The notes: generated by a model not told the origin, from the sequence alone. Positions 14,440 to 25,033 are shown, counted from the stretch's first letter. The stretch: 64,000 nucleotides of DNA from Nitrospirota bacterium (GCA_021813405.1 JAKAKS010000021.1:1-64000); one strand, 5' to 3'. Numbers and translations: made by a program.

Positions 14440-14593
14440 ACGGGTGGCAGGTGAGCGAAGTGGCCATGCGAGCCGTACCGTACCCGCGGCGCGGCGTTGG
14501 CCGTATTCATGTGAGCCGCGTGGCACAAACCCGAATTTTTTAATCGAAGCGGGACGAGGGCCTACGGAGGCGAACGCTGCCCGTGAAAAAAAC
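14440..14593 (+). repeat. GC-rich dispersed element (family C), copy 1
   Basis: Shares long blocks with 29789-29948, including GAGCGAA.TGGCC, GGCGCGGCG, GTATTCATGTGAGCCGCG, GACGAGG and GCCCG.GAAAAAAAC, in the same order and with small indels. It lies between the NtrC-type gene and the candidate enhancer sites. Short open frames across it look like products of base composition. Apart from this repeat and the regulatory sites, 14218-14708 holds nothing I can support. Confidence 0.75.
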
Positions 14594-14708
14594 AGAGAAC
14601 AAGCTGGCATTGGTGGCAGAAGCAAAGCCGCCGGCCCCGGCCTTCACCGGGGGTGACTGCCTTTGGGAGCAACCCATATACCCGCAGAAATCAAAAAAGC
14701 GAGTTATC

Positions 14709-16037
14709 TCAGGCCTCCACGCCGTATTTGCGCAGTTTCAGGTAAAGTGTCTTGCGGTCTATGCCAAGTATCTGGCTGGTCTTGGACTGGTTGCCGCCCG
14801 ATGCGCCAAGCACCCTCAGGATATAATCCTTCTCCATCTCCTCAAGCGAGGGCTGGTATCCATCTGAATGTGCATGCTCCGGGATGAGAAGTTCCTTTTT
14901 ATCTATCACCCCGGTATCCGAAAGTATTATGGCCCGTTCCATGATATTTTCCAGTTCCCTTACGTTGCCGGGCCATTTGTAATTAACGAGCGCCTGGAGC
15001 GCCGCTTTTTCCAGGCGTCCGGCAGGCTTGGAAAACTTGCGGCCGTATTTATCAAGGAAATAAACGGCCAGTTCCTCGATGTCCTCCGGGCGCTCCCTCA
15101 AAGGCGGCATAGTTACGGAGAAGACGTTTAACCTGTATAAAAGGTCTTCCCGGAAACCGCCTTCCTTTATGAGGGCCGTCAAATCCCGGTTGCTTGCCGC
15201 GATCATCCGCACGTCCACGCTTAGGTTCTTTTCGCCGCCAACCCGCCTGAACTCCCCGGAGTCCAGGAACCGCAGAAGTTTGGCCTGGAGTTTCAATGGC
15301 ATCTCGCCAATCTCGTCCAGAAAAAGAGTGCCCTTGTCGGCTACTTCCACTATGCCGTTTTTTGTGCGATAAGCGTCCGTGAAGGCGCCCCTCTCATGCC
15401 CGAACAGCTCGGACTCCATCAGGTTTTCAGACAATGTGGCGCAGTTAAGCGCTATTAGTGGCAGGGCGCGTCTTTTGCTGTTGCGCCACACGATATTGGC
15501 CGCAAGCTCCTTGCCAGTGCCGCTTTCGCCGTGGATGAATACGGGTGAGTCCGTGGGGGCCACCTTTTTTATATAAGCTAATATCGAGTCCATCTGCCTG
15601 CTTTTGTACACAAACCTGGCGGAGGACTCCTTTCTTACAAGCTCCTGCTGGAGGAGGCTGGACTTCATTGCCAGCTTGCCGTACTCGAAGGCCCTGTTTA
15701 TCACCACCGCCAGCTCTTCCAGCTTGCAGGGTTTTGTCAGGTAATCGTATGCGCCGTTTTTCATGGCCTCCACGGCGGTCTCCACGGTCGCTTTTCCGGT
15801 AAGCACTATTATGGCCGGCGCGGCTGGGTCCCCTTTAAGCTTTTTCATAAACGAGATGCCGTCCACGCCGGGCATAACTATATCCAGGAGGATAGCGTCG
15901 TAGGCGTTTTCCTTTACAAGCGCAAGGGCCTCATCCGCACCGGAGGCGGTCTCAACAAAAAAACCTTTCCGGGCAAGCTCCCGCTTTAAAAGCCTTCTGA
16001 ACGGCTCCTCGTCATCTACAGCAAGTATCTTTATCAT
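14709..16037 (-). CDS. NtrC-family sigma-54-dependent response regulator
   Basis: A 442-residue protein with a receiver (about 1-118, phospho-acceptor D52 in LLDIVMPG), an AAA+ domain (about 140-370) with Walker A GESGTGKE and the sigma-54-contact loop GAFTDA, and a Fis-type helix-turn-helix (about 395-440, NQSKTSQILGIDRKTLYLKL). It is cognate to the histidine kinase whose gene it overlaps by 4 nt. It would activate sigma-54 promoters after phosphorylation. Its nearest candidate target is the methyltransferase operon, which has a sigma-54-type promoter and three dyads 0.4 kb away. However, the gene pair also ends a long housekeeping run (lon to M50), so its regulon may be wider. Confidence 0.93.
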   Translation of the reverse strand: MIKILAVDDEEPFRRLLKRELARKGFFVETASGADEALALVKENAYDAILLDIVMPGVDGISFMKKLKGDPAAPAIIVLTGKATVETAVEAMKNGAYDYLTKPCKLEELAVVINRAFEYGKLAMKSSLLQQELVRKESSARFVYKSRQMDSILAYIKKVAPTDSPVFIHGESGTGKELAANIVWRNSKRRALPLIALNCATLSENLMESELFGHERGAFTDAYRTKNGIVEVADKGTLFLDEIGEMPLKLQAKLLRFLDSGEFRRVGGEKNLSVDVRMIAASNRDLTALIKEGGFREDLLYRLNVFSVTMPPLRERPEDIEELAVYFLDKYGRKFSKPAGRLEKAALQALVNYKWPGNVRELENIMERAIILSDTGVIDKKELLIPEHAHSDGYQPSLEEMEKDYILRVLGASGGNQSKTSQILGIDRKTLYLKLRKYGVEA

Positions 16038-17992
16038 TTTTCCTTTTTACTGGCCGGGCCAGGATACGGCCCCGGCGTCCTGGGCAGTTTTGCGTTTATG
16101 GGCAGATGCACCGTAAACGAGGCCCCCGCGCCAGGCCTGCTTTCCACGTCTATTTTGCCGCCGTGCTCTTCCACTATCTTATGGCATATGGAAAGCCCAA
16201 GGCCCGTGCCCTCGCCGGCAGGTTTGGTTGTGAAGAACGGATCGAATATACGTTTCCTGATCTCCTCAGGCATGCCTGCGCCGGTGTCCGATATAACCAC
16301 TTTTATCGAGTGCGGCGCGCCATCCTTGCCTTCGCAGTTTCTTTCCCTCTCCATGCCGGTTTCAATCCGTATCATACCTTTTTCCGGGGTGAAGTACAGG
16401 GAGTTGATTATAATGTTCATGAAAAGCTGCCTGAGCGCCCCCGGCTCCCCGTATATCTTGGGCAGGTCTCTTTTAAAGTTGCACTCGATTTTGTGGTCCA
16501 GCCTTTTTGCCTTGTGGTTCACAAGCAGCAGCACCTCTTTAATAAGTTCGCTTATGTCCAGTTCCCTTACGGAGCCCGCCGATGGGCTGGCAAAATCCAG
16601 GAGGCCGCGCAGTATGCCCTTGCACCGGAACATCTCCTTATGTATGGTCTCCAGGTATTCCGGAAAGTCCTCGAACTCCGGCGCGTTTAAAAGCGCGCCG
16701 TCTTTGGCCCTGTCCAGCAGGGCCTCGGAATACCCTGCTATTATGCCAAGAGGGTTGTTTATCTCATGCGCGATCCCGGCCACCAGCGTGCCAAGAGAGG
16801 CAAGCCTGTCTGCCCGGATAAGCTGCTGCTCTATCCTTTTTTGCTCGCTTACGTCCTTTAAGTAATGGACAACGGCGTACATGCGCCCTTCGTCATCGGG
16901 CAGGGGATAGGCCCAGAACTGGTATATGGCGCCGCTTGCTGCCGTAATTTCCCGGAAAGACGGCCTGCCGTTTTTCATCGTCTCCTGGCATAGCATGCCC
17001 GAAGAGCAGACCCCTATTTTACTCAGCACATGAGTGCAGGGTTTTCCAATCACCTGTGAGGCCATAAACCCGGTTTTTGCCAGAAGAGCCTCGTTGGCCC
17101 GGATTATACGGTGCTTGCGGTCCTCAATCCACACCATATCGGTTATGGCATCGAAGGTCTTTTTCCACTCCTTCTTCTCCCTGGATATCTCCTCGAACAG
17201 AAGAGCGTTTTCAAGCGCCACAGAGATATGCCTGGCCACGGACAACAAAATCTGGAGGTCCTTTCCGGAATACCTGGAGGGCCTGGTGCTGTCCAGGTTC
17301 AATACCCCAAGCATGTGGTCCTTGTACAGGGGCACGCTTATGGTGGAGCGGATGCCCTCGTCGGCCAGTTTCTTGTCCGAGCTGAAGGGGATGGCCTCCC
17401 TGAGGTCGTAATTTATATGTGGCCTGTTGTTTTTAATTACCCATCCGGCGCTTGTGCTGTCTATAGGCGCCTTTACGCCTTTTGTCATGATGGTCTTCAT
17501 GTCCGTGTCCAGCGCGAATATAAGCAGGTTGTTGCTGGTCTCATTAAACAGAAGGAGGCTGGCCCTGTCATAGTCAATAAACTTTTTAATCTCGTTCACC
17601 ACCATCCTGAATATGGTGCCGATGCTCAGGCTGGAGTTTATGATGCCCGTCAGTTCATTTATAAGCTCCATCTGGGCTTTTTGCTGGCCCTTTTGCTGGC
17701 CGGAGATGTCCTGCACGGCAATAACGCGGAGGTTTCCAGCGCCCTGCGGGATTTCCGTTATCCTGGCCTGAAATTCCACACCATCCCTGCTTTTGCCTTC
17801 TCCGTTCTGAAGGGAAACGAAACGGGAAAGAAGCTGGCCGCGAAGCTCATCTGCCGGATACTGGAAGACTTTTACTGCCGCCGGGTTGGCCGACAGCACA
17901 GTCCGGTTTTCATCAACGGCAAGGGCAGGGATGGAGAGGCGGTCAAGCGTATTCAGGACAAGTTCTATATCCGGAGATACTGAAACACCCAC
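16034..17992 (-). CDS. PAS-GAF-PAS sensor histidine kinase
   Basis: A 652-residue protein without clear membrane spans, so probably cytosolic. In order: PAS (about 5-110), GAF (about 120-270, with NKFIDYDRASLLLF-like core), PAS (about 285-395, WIEDRKHRIIRANEALL), HisKA with phospho-acceptor His in AHEINNPLG (about 415-480), and an HATPase (N box IIINSLYF, G1 DTGAGMPE, G2 GEGTGLGLS). The partner is the NtrC-type regulator encoded next. The signal is unknown; GAF/PAS domains suggest a small ligand or redox cue. The start is GTG with no obvious ribosome site, 18 nt after the M50 stop, suggesting coupling to upstream genes. Confidence 0.9.
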   Translation of the reverse strand: MGVSVSPDIELVLNTLDRLSIPALAVDENRTVLSANPAAVKVFQYPADELRGQLLSRFVSLQNGEGKSRDGVEFQARITEIPQGAGNLRVIAVQDISGQQKGQQKAQMELINELTGIINSSLSIGTIFRMVVNEIKKFIDYDRASLLLFNETSNNLLIFALDTDMKTIMTKGVKAPIDSTSAGWVIKNNRPHINYDLREAIPFSSDKKLADEGIRSTISVPLYKDHMLGVLNLDSTRPSRYSGKDLQILLSVARHISVALENALLFEEISREKKEWKKTFDAITDMVWIEDRKHRIIRANEALLAKTGFMASQVIGKPCTHVLSKIGVCSSGMLCQETMKNGRPSFREITAASGAIYQFWAYPLPDDEGRMYAVVHYLKDVSEQKRIEQQLIRADRLASLGTLVAGIAHEINNPLGIIAGYSEALLDRAKDGALLNAPEFEDFPEYLETIHKEMFRCKGILRGLLDFASPSAGSVRELDISELIKEVLLLVNHKAKRLDHKIECNFKRDLPKIYGEPGALRQLFMNIIINSLYFTPEKGMIRIETGMERERNCEGKDGAPHSIKVVISDTGAGMPEEIRKRIFDPFFTTKPAGEGTGLGLSICHKIVEEHGGKIDVESRPGAGASFTVHLPINAKLPRTPGPYPGPASKKEK

Positions 17993-18010
17993 GTCTTATT
18001 ATAAATCAAA

Positions 18011-18859
18011 TCAACCCAGGCTGAAGGGGTTAGGGGTAAAGGTAAGCGCGAATATGATAAGCACAAATAATCCCACATACCTTCTTCTGGGGTCCAGCGG
18101 GGCCTCCCACTCGTAAACAGGCGGGTGCTTAAGCCCTATGATCATCATCAGGCCAGCCCACAGCAGCCAGCCTTTCCAATAGAAGAGGCCCAGGAAGGCC
18201 AGGGCTATCACAAGCGCAGTTGAAAGGGCCTTCTGGAACCGGCCGACAAATGCATACATCACATGTCCCCCGTCCAGCTGGCCTATCGGCAAAAGGTTTA
18301 ATGAGGTCATGAACAGCCCAACCCAGCCTGCAAACGCAACGGGGTTTAGCATTACGTCCTGGCTGGATGAAGTTTTCCCCAGGATGAGCCGTGAAAGGAG
18401 ATGGAAGAGTGCGGAGTCCCCCAGGCTGATGCCGCTAAAAGATGTTTTTGGCACTATATGGGAATTTGCAAGCCCTATTATGCAGGCCGCAAGCGAGAAG
18501 AAGAACCCGGTGATAGGCCCGGATGCCCCGATGTCCACCAATGCCCGCCTTGAAAGTATCGGGGACTTCATCTTTATAACCGCCCCGAAAGTGCCTATAA
18601 GCACAGGGGGAGGCGCCGGGATGAAATAAGGCAGTGTGGCCAGGGTGCTGTGTTTTCTGGATGCGAAGTAATGGCTGAGCTCGTGGCTTAAAAGTATGAT
18701 GATCAGTGCTGCGGAAAAAGGCGCGCCGGCCTTGATGATTGCCCATGGCCCGCTGAGCAGGTCCACTCCGTTTAAGTGCGCCCCGGCCACAAGTGTTGTA
18801 AGCACGGTAAGCCCGAACAGCAATATATTAAGATATGGTATTTTTTTAATCACCGGCAA
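18011..18859 (-). CDS. M50-family membrane metalloprotease
   Basis: A 282-residue protein with about six to seven transmembrane helices. The zinc motif HELSHY (in LLSHELSHYFASRKH) lies in a helix near residue 60, and the second-site motif QLDGGH near residue 190 supplies the aspartate. It belongs to the site-2-protease/SREBP-type family that cleaves within membranes; there is no PDZ domain, unlike RseP. The substrate is unknown. It starts at TTG (AAAGG 6-7 nt upstream), 14 nt inside rimO, and precedes the histidine-kinase gene. Confidence 0.85.
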   Translation of the reverse strand: MPVIKKIPYLNILLFGLTVLTTLVAGAHLNGVDLLSGPWAIIKAGAPFSAALIIILLSHELSHYFASRKHSTLATLPYFIPAPPPVLIGTFGAVIKMKSPILSRRALVDIGASGPITGFFFSLAACIIGLANSHIVPKTSFSGISLGDSALFHLLSRLILGKTSSSQDVMLNPVAFAGWVGLFMTSLNLLPIGQLDGGHVMYAFVGRFQKALSTALVIALAFLGLFYWKGWLLWAGLMMIIGLKHPPVYEWEAPLDPRRRYVGLFVLIIFALTFTPNPFSLG

Positions 18860-20159
18860 TAATACCTTTCAAGTCGTAATCAAACGCTTCCGTCACGCGC
18901 ACATTAACGAAATCGCCGGGCTTCAGTTTTTTGCCCTTCGGCGCAGTGAACGCTATCACCCCGTCCACTTCGGGCGACTGCCCCGGCAGCCTGCCGGTGG
19001 CCATGCCCTTCTCCATGTTATCTATGATTATCTGGAACTCTTTTCCGATAAGCCACTTGTTCTTTTCCAGGCTTATGCCGGCCTGAAGGGCCATAAGCTC
19101 GTCATACCTGCGCTGCTTTATGGATTGGGGCAACTGGCCCGGCATTTTTGCCGATGCAGTGCCTTCCTCTCTGGAATACATGAACGCGCCCGCGTGCTCG
19201 AAGGACTGCTCCTCAATGAAGTCCAGGAGCTTTCTGAAATCCTCTTCGGTTTCTCCCGGGAAACCTACTATGAATGACGTTCTTATGAATACGCCTGGAA
19301 CGGTCCTTCTTACAAGCGCGGTCTTTTTCCTTATCTCTTTTGCCCCGCCGCCCCGGCCCATCAACCTTAATATCCGCTCCTCGGAATGCTGAAGCGGCAT
19401 GTCTATGTACGGGGCTATCTTTTCGTTTTGCGCGATAACTTCCAGCAGTTGCCTGTTTACCGCGGATGGATACAGGTAATGGAGCCTTATCCGGAAATAA
19501 TCCCCTTTGTTCTCCAGCGCGGCCATATCCTGCACCAACTGCGGCAACCCGTACCCTTTGAAATCATAGCTTGCGGTGTCCTGGGAGACAAGGATCAATT
19601 CTTTTATGCCGGCATCCAGATACGCCTTTGCCTGTTGGATTATCTCTTCGGGCTGGAAATTCCTGAGCGGCCCCCTTATGGACGGGATGGCGCAGAACGT
19701 GCATCGCCTTTTGCACCCCTCCGCTATCTTCAGGTAGGCGTAAGGGAACGTGGACGGCCTTTCAACAGGCCCGGAGGGCTCCGGGCAGCCAAGCGCCGCC
19801 GCTATTTCCCCGGCCGCGTCCACGCCCCAGAAGCCGTCCACCTCCGGCAACTCTTTTTTCAGTTCCTCTTTGTACCGCCCGGCAAGGCAACCGCAGACAA
19901 GAAGTTTTTTTGCCTTCTTTTTTCCGCTTCCGGATTTCAGGCGGGCCAGCGCAAGTATCTCGTTTATGGATTCCCTTTTTGCGTCCTCTACAAAGCCGCA
20001 GGTGTTAACGATAAGCACCTCGGCGTCTTCAGGGGCTTCAGTGCGGGCCAGGCCGCCGCCCCCCAGGGCCGAAGAGAGCTTTTCGGAGTCGGCCAGGTTC
20101 TTGGGGCAGCCTAATGAAAGCAGGTAATATTTTTTATTTTTAACAGACGCTTCCGGCAT
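18846..20159 (-). CDS. rimO: Ribosomal protein S12 methylthiotransferase RimO
   Basis: A 437-residue radical-SAM methylthiotransferase. It has an N-terminal MTTase domain (LLSLGCPKNLADSE, later CGFVEDAKRES and CGCLAGRY cysteines), the radical-SAM motif CTFCAIP in GCKRRCTFCAIPSIRGP, and a C-terminal TRAM domain (from about 370). SLGCPKN and SIRGP mark RimO over MiaB. It adds a methylthio group to the conserved aspartate of ribosomal protein S12. Overlaps its neighbours by 14 and 20 nt within the lon-to-ntrC run. Confidence 0.93.
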   Translation of the reverse strand: MPEASVKNKKYYLLSLGCPKNLADSEKLSSALGGGGLARTEAPEDAEVLIVNTCGFVEDAKRESINEILALARLKSGSGKKKAKKLLVCGCLAGRYKEELKKELPEVDGFWGVDAAGEIAAALGCPEPSGPVERPSTFPYAYLKIAEGCKRRCTFCAIPSIRGPLRNFQPEEIIQQAKAYLDAGIKELILVSQDTASYDFKGYGLPQLVQDMAALENKGDYFRIRLHYLYPSAVNRQLLEVIAQNEKIAPYIDMPLQHSEERILRLMGRGGGAKEIRKKTALVRRTVPGVFIRTSFIVGFPGETEEDFRKLLDFIEEQSFEHAGAFMYSREEGTASAKMPGQLPQSIKQRRYDELMALQAGISLEKNKWLIGKEFQIIIDNMEKGMATGRLPGQSPEVDGVIAFTAPKGKKLKPGDFVNVRVTEAFDYDLKGIIAGD

Positions 20160-20592
20160 TGCGTACTTTTCTTAATATGTGCGACACGATAAGATACAGC
20201 ACCAGCGAAGCCAGTATTGCAACTATCGTGGAGCCCACGAAGAACGGCTTGATAAGATATCTCAACTGCTTCCAGAAATATATCAGGGACAGGTGCGGCG
20301 TGCCTTTCATGTCTCCGGAGAAAAATTCCATCCCCAGCATCTTTGCGCCAGTCCATGTCGAAAACGTGTAGATGGGTATTATAGTAAGCGGGTTTGTTAT
20401 GTAAACCCCCGTCATGGTTGCCGTAAGATTCAGCCTGAATATGTAGATAAGGCCCAGCGCAAGGATCGTGTGCACGCCCAGGAGCGGGGAGAGGCCCACA
20501 AAGATGCCAACCGCAAAAGATGCGGCAATCTGATTGGTGTTTCCGTCCAGGGCAAGAAGGCTCTTGATCTTACCCAGAGGTGAAATGCTCAT
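20140..20592 (-). CDS. DUF2062 membrane protein
   Basis: A 150-residue protein with about three hydrophobic helices and the family pattern ASFAVGIFVGLSPLLGVHT near the start, then NPLTIIPIY. DUF2062 proteins are small inner-membrane proteins of unknown function, sometimes fused to glycosyltransferases. A TTG in frame lies 9 nt further upstream (20601), but ATG at 20592 with GAGG before it is preferred. Overlaps thiL by 23 nt and rimO by 20 nt. Confidence 0.85.
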   Translation of the reverse strand: MSISPLGKIKSLLALDGNTNQIAASFAVGIFVGLSPLLGVHTILALGLIYIFRLNLTATMTGVYITNPLTIIPIYTFSTWTGAKMLGMEFFSGDMKGTPHLSLIYFWKQLRYLIKPFFVGSTIVAILASLVLYLIVSHILRKVRNAGSVC

Positions 20593-21625
20593 AGCCCTCA
20601 ATTTTCAATTCTTTCTCCTCCCCGCCGCGTCCGGAAATTATGTAGCCGGTCCGCGTTATCTCGCCTATCCGCCAGGCCTTGTATTTTTTGTTGTTATGCT
20701 GGCCCGGGCTTGCGGTATACAAAAGTTCGTAATCCTCGCCGCCGCCAAGCGCCAGCCGCAAAGGGGCCAGCCCCAAAACCGGGGCCGCTTTTTCCAAATG
20801 CCCGGATACCGGCAGCAATTCTTCGTATATTTTGACACCAACGCGGCTTTCTTTGCAAAGCCGGGTGAGGTCTATTGCCAGCCCGTCGCTTATATCTATC
20901 ATTGCGGAGGCCCCTTTTGGGGGCTTTTTTGCAATGGGCATCAGGTGTCGTTTTACAAGAGGTCCGGCTGTTTCCCAACCCAGGCGGATCTTTTTTTTTG
21001 CTCCAAGCTTGAAATCGAAGGCGGCTTTTTTGCCTTCCTCCACCAAAACAGGCCGGCCAAGTTTTTTTAATAACCGAAGCCCGCAGGCGGAGTCCCCCAG
21101 GCAGCCGGTTACGTATACGGCATCACCGGGTTTTGCACCGCTTCTCTTTACGATTTTTTTGGCGGACCCTATCATGCTCATCCCCAGCACAAGGCCGCTT
21201 CTGGAAGCCGTTACGTCGCCTCCGGCCAGCACTGCCCCGTAATACTTAAGGGCATCCAGCACGCCATCGAAGAAACTGCTTATACCATCGAATTCCATAT
21301 CGGAAGGGGCGCACAAGTCAAGAAGGGCGTAACGCGGGGTGCCGCCCATGGCGTAAATATCGCTTGCGTTTACCGAGACCAGCTTGAAGCCAACCTGGTA
21401 AAGGGTGGTGTAGGAAAGGTCGAAATGCACTCCCCCGGCCATCGCGTCGGAAGTTGCAAGCAGCGTTTCACCTGCCGGGGCGCTGAAGGCTGCCGCGTCG
21501 TCGCCTATGCCAAGCAGAAGGCCTTTTTGCCTGCCCTTTTGCCCGGCCTTTTTTCTTATCCAGTCCAGCAGTGAGAGTTCGCCCAATTCCCTGAGGGTGC
21601 CGGGCCGGGAATAAATCCCCTTCAT
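20570..21625 (-). CDS. thiL: Thiamine-monophosphate kinase
   Basis: A 351-residue member of the PurM/ThiL ATP-dependent family. It phosphorylates thiamine monophosphate to the diphosphate cofactor. Motifs are GIGDDAAAF near residue 42, the Asp-rich [12 protein letters not shown] near 105, [10 protein letters not shown] near 155 and SDGLAIDL near 245. ThDP made here would serve the sulfopyruvate decarboxylase among others. Starts at ATG overlapping the lon stop (ATGA). Length is normal. Confidence 0.92.
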   Translation of the reverse strand: MKGIYSRPGTLRELGELSLLDWIRKKAGQKGRQKGLLLGIGDDAAAFSAPAGETLLATSDAMAGGVHFDLSYTTLYQVGFKLVSVNASDIYAMGGTPRYALLDLCAPSDMEFDGISSFFDGVLDALKYYGAVLAGGDVTASRSGLVLGMSMIGSAKKIVKRSGAKPGDAVYVTGCLGDSACGLRLLKKLGRPVLVEEGKKAAFDFKLGAKKKIRLGWETAGPLVKRHLMPIAKKPPKGASAMIDISDGLAIDLTRLCKESRVGVKIYEELLPVSGHLEKAAPVLGLAPLRLALGGGEDYELLYTASPGQHNNKKYKAWRIGEITRTGYIISGRGGEEKELKIEGYEHFTSG

Positions 21626-24021
21626 GCGGCTTTTGTCTTCTTGCCTGCCGCTTTCAATGCGTATTTGAGCACCTCGTCCATAGTGTCCACCAGGACAAAC
21701 TCCATGTCCTTTTTCACATAAGCCTGCAGCTCGGACAAATCCTTGCCGTTTTGTCTGGGGATAAGCACCGTTTTTATGCCCATGCGCTTTGCCGCGAGGG
21801 CCTTTTCCTTAAGTCCTCCTATCGGCAGCACCCTTCCCCTTAGCGTTACTTCGCCGGTCATGGCCACAGTCCTTTTGACGGGCCTGCCGGTGAGGGCGGA
21901 GGCTATTGCGGTTGCCATGGTAATGCCTGCGGAGGGGCCGTCCTTGGGGATAGCGCCCGCGGGCACGTGTATGTGAAGGTCCGTCTTGCCGAAGGTATCT
22001 TCCTTTATGCCAAGTGACCCGGCCCTGGAGCGCACGTAGCTGAGCGCGGCCTGGGCCGATTCCTTCATTACATCGCCAAGCTGGCCTGTAAGAGTAAGGC
22101 TTCCCTTCCCTTTCATTGTGGTTGCTTCTATAAACATAGTGTCGCCGCCGGCCTCCGTCCAGGCAAGCCCGGTTGTAACACCCACCTGGTCTTTTTCCAT
22201 CTCCTCTTCAGGCAGGAATTTGGGCGCGCCAAGATATTTCTGGAGGCTTTTTGGCATTATGAAAAACGACCGCTTGTTTCCCCTTTCGGCTATCTCCCTG
22301 GCCACCTTACGGCAAAGCCTGGCAATCTCCCTGTCCAGGTTTCTTACGCCTGCCTCCCTGGTGTAATTGCTTATTATCTTCCTTGCGGCCTCGTCCGATA
22401 TCTTGAGCGTCTTTGATGTTATGCCGTGCGCCTCAAGCTGTTTGGGGATAAGGTAGTTTTTGGCGATGCCCAGTTTTTCCTGTTCCGTGTAGCCGCTTAA
22501 ATGTATGACTTCCATCCTGTCCCTCAGGGGGCCGGGTATGGTGTCCACCATGTTCCCTGTGGTTATGAATATTATGTTCGAGAGGTCAAACGGCACTCCC
22601 AGGTAATGGTCGGAAAAAGTGTTGTTCTGTTCCGGGTCCAGCACCTCAAGCAATGCGGATGAGGGGTCCCCGCGGAAGTCCATGCCTATCTTGTCTATCT
22701 CGTCAAGCATGAAAACCGGGTTGTTTGTTCCGGCCTGCTTCAGCCCCTGTATTATCCGGCCGGGCAGGGCGCCAACGTAAGTCCTCCTGTGCCCCCTTAT
22801 CTCGGCCTCATCCCTCACGCCGCCAAGCGAGATGCGCACAAACTCCCTTCCCAGGGCGCGGGCTATGGATTTGCCCAGTGATGTCTTGCCAACGCCGGGC
22901 GGGCCTATGAAGCAGAGTATCGGCCCCTTGGTCTTGGCCTTCAGCTTTCTTACGCTTAAGTATTCAAGTATCCTCTCTTTTATCTTTTCCAGGTCGTAAT
23001 GATCCTCGTTAAGGACTTTCTGGGCGGCCCTTATGTCCAGCTTGTCCTTGGTGGATTTGGCCCAGGGCAGTTCCACAATCCATTCCATGTAAGTGCGCAC
23101 GGTGGCGGCCTCGGCGCTGTCCGGATGCATTTTCTGGAGCCTGCGGAGCTGCTTTTCGGCCTCCTTTGCCACTTTTTCGGGCATTCCGGCCTTTTCTATT
23201 TTGGCCTGGAATTCCCTGGCCTCCTCGGCGCGCTCGTCCATATCGCCAAGTTCCTTCTGGATGGCCTTCAGCTGTTCGCGCAGGAAGTACTCGCGCTGCG
23301 TCTTGTCTATCTCTCCGCGCGCCTCTGTCTGGATCTTCTGCTGCACCAGTAACAGTTCTATCTCCATGGCCATGACCTCGCCCACCTTTTTTAGCCTCTG
23401 GATGGGGTCCGTCATCTCCAGTATTTCCTGCGCCTGCTCGGTTTTTAAACCGAGATTGGATGCAATCAGGTCTGCCAGCCTGCCGGGGTCGTCCAGGTTC
23501 TCGATGACAACCATTACGTCTGGTATAACGTTCTTGCCAAGCGATACCGCCTTGTCCAGCTGCTCCTTCACAGTCCTCATCAGGGCCTGTATCTCTATGG
23601 TCAGCTCCGGCTTCTTCTCCTCTTTGAGCTTTTCCACGTTTACCCTATAGAAGGGGTCCACCTGGACGAACTCGCCCGCTTTCGCCTTGGCTATACCCTG
23701 CACAAGTATCTTCACCCGCCCGTCCGGGAGTTTGAGCATCCTCATCACCATTCCCACTGTTCCAACCTTGTAGAGGTCATCCGGGCCGGGGACTTCCACC
23801 CCCAGGTCCTTTTGCGTCAGAAGCAGGATCATCCTGTTTCCCGCAAGGGCGTTTTCTATGGCATTAATGGATATCTGCCTGCCCACAAAAAGGGGAATTA
23901 TCATGTAAGGGAACACCACGATGTCCCTGATTGGCAGCACCGGGAGCGTGCCCGGAATCTCCGGGGGTTTTACCTCGCCCTTTCCCTGTATTTCCGGCTC
24001 TGTTTCAGCGTCGTTCTTCAA
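21622..24021 (-). CDS. lon: ATP-dependent protease Lon
   Basis: A 799-residue LonA-type protease. It has an N-terminal substrate-recognition domain ([19 protein letters not shown]), a coiled middle region, an AAA+ domain with Walker [14 protein letters not shown], and a C-terminal Ser-Lys protease domain with catalytic serine in [10 protein letters not shown] and the lysine in [11 protein letters not shown]. It degrades misfolded and some regulatory proteins. It begins at TTG, an unusual start for lon, with GGGG upstream. First gene of a seven-gene run to the NtrC regulator; the 112-bp gap to galU probably holds its promoter. Confidence 0.97.
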   Translation of the reverse strand: MKNDAETEPEIQGKGEVKPPEIPGTLPVLPIRDIVVFPYMIIPLFVGRQISINAIENALAGNRMILLLTQKDLGVEVPGPDDLYKVGTVGMVMRMLKLPDGRVKILVQGIAKAKAGEFVQVDPFYRVNVEKLKEEKKPELTIEIQALMRTVKEQLDKAVSLGKNVIPDVMVVIENLDDPGRLADLIASNLGLKTEQAQEILEMTDPIQRLKKVGEVMAMEIELLLVQQKIQTEARGEIDKTQREYFLREQLKAIQKELGDMDERAEEAREFQAKIEKAGMPEKVAKEAEKQLRRLQKMHPDSAEAATVRTYMEWIVELPWAKSTKDKLDIRAAQKVLNEDHYDLEKIKERILEYLSVRKLKAKTKGPILCFIGPPGVGKTSLGKSIARALGREFVRISLGGVRDEAEIRGHRRTYVGALPGRIIQGLKQAGTNNPVFMLDEIDKIGMDFRGDPSSALLEVLDPEQNNTFSDHYLGVPFDLSNIIFITTGNMVDTIPGPLRDRMEVIHLSGYTEQEKLGIAKNYLIPKQLEAHGITSKTLKISDEAARKIISNYTREAGVRNLDREIARLCRKVAREIAERGNKRSFFIMPKSLQKYLGAPKFLPEEEMEKDQVGVTTGLAWTEAGGDTMFIEATTMKGKGSLTLTGQLGDVMKESAQAALSYVRSRAGSLGIKEDTFGKTDLHIHVPAGAIPKDGPSAGITMATAIASALTGRPVKRTVAMTGEVTLRGRVLPIGGLKEKALAAKRMGIKTVLIPRQNGKDLSELQAYVKKDMEFVLVDTMDEVLKYALKAAGKKTKAA

Positions 24022-24133
24022 ATCAGCACCCCTTTTGCGGTATCGGTTCTATTTTAGAGCCCTGTTTAATCAATCTGCTTTGCGGCTTGAGAGGACCGTC
24101 TTTGCACCCGGTCCGTTCCGGGGTTGCAGGAAT

Positions 24134-25033
24134 TCAGTCCCGTGCCCTGATGCCCTGTGTGCGCATGAAGTTTTCAAGAAAGTCCCTGAACCCCTTGCTA
24201 AGCACCTTGTCCTTCAGGGCAAGCTCCACCGTGGCCTGGAGAAATCCCAGTTTGTCCCCGGCGTCGTAGCGCTTGCCTTCAAAGACCAGCCCGTACACGG
24301 GCCTCTTTTTGGCCAGCTGGTTCAGTGCGTCCGTAAGCTGGATCTCCCCGCCTTTGCCGGGGGCGATGTTTTCCAGCAGGTCGAATATCTCCGGCGTCAG
24401 GATGTAGCGGCCTATTACGCTAAGCCTGGAAGGGGCCTCGCCCGGTTTGGGCTTTTCCACAAGGGCGTTTATCCTGTAAAGCCCTTTGCTTTCCTCCACC
24501 CCGTCAATTATCCCGTATTTCTCAACGTCTTCCTGGGCAACCATCTCAAGGGCCACTACCGGCGCCTGGGTTGCCTCGTACACGGCAATCATGTCTTTTA
24601 AAAGGCTTTCGTCCGGGTCTATAACGTCGTCGGACAGCAGCACGGCAAAGGGCTCCGCCTTGGCAAACGGTTTTGCGCAAAGTATGGCATGGCCCAGCCC
24701 AAGCGGGGCGCGCTGCCTTATGTAGGCACAGGTAAAGCCGTTCAGCCTCTGCACTTCACCCAGCAGGTCCTTCTTGCCTTTCCTCTGGAGCAGGTCCTCC
24801 AGTTCATGGGCGGCGTCAAAATGGTCCTCTATGGCCCGCTTCTGCTTGCCGGTGATGATTATGAATTCCTCGATGCCGCAGCATTCCGCCTCTTCCACGG
24901 CGTATTGAATAAGCGGTTTGTCCACAAGCGGAAGCATCTCCTTGGGGGACGCCTTGGTTGCGGGCAGGAACCTGGTGCCAAGTCCGGCGGCTGGGAAAAC
25001 GGCCTTTTTTATAGTCTTTCCCTGTTTTTTCAT
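24134..25033 (-). CDS. galU: UTP-glucose-1-phosphate uridylyltransferase
   Basis: A 299-residue nucleotidyltransferase with the signature GLGTRFLPATKASPKEML at the N-terminus and VEKPKPGEAPS in the middle. It makes UDP-glucose from UTP and glucose-1-phosphate for envelope polysaccharides. Length is normal for GalU. Single gene between lon (same strand) and the divergent pyruvate-kinase-domain gene. Confidence 0.95.
   Translation of the reverse strand: MKKQGKTIKKAVFPAAGLGTRFLPATKASPKEMLPLVDKPLIQYAVEEAECCGIEEFIIITGKQKRAIEDHFDAAHELEDLLQRKGKKDLLGEVQRLNGFTCAYIRQRAPLGLGHAILCAKPFAKAEPFAVLLSDDVIDPDESLLKDMIAVYEATQAPVVALEMVAQEDVEKYGIIDGVEESKGLYRINALVEKPKPGEAPSRLSVIGRYILTPEIFDLLENIAPGKGGEIQLTDALNQLAKKRPVYGLVFEGKRYDAGDKLGFLQATVELALKDKVLSKGFRDFLENFMRTQGIRARD

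Noticed and set aside
14405-14656. Overlapping short frames on both strands (also around 29496-29888) with similar SHEYG peptides
   Set aside because: The similarity comes from the family C DNA repeat, frames differ between copies, and no ribosome sites are present.
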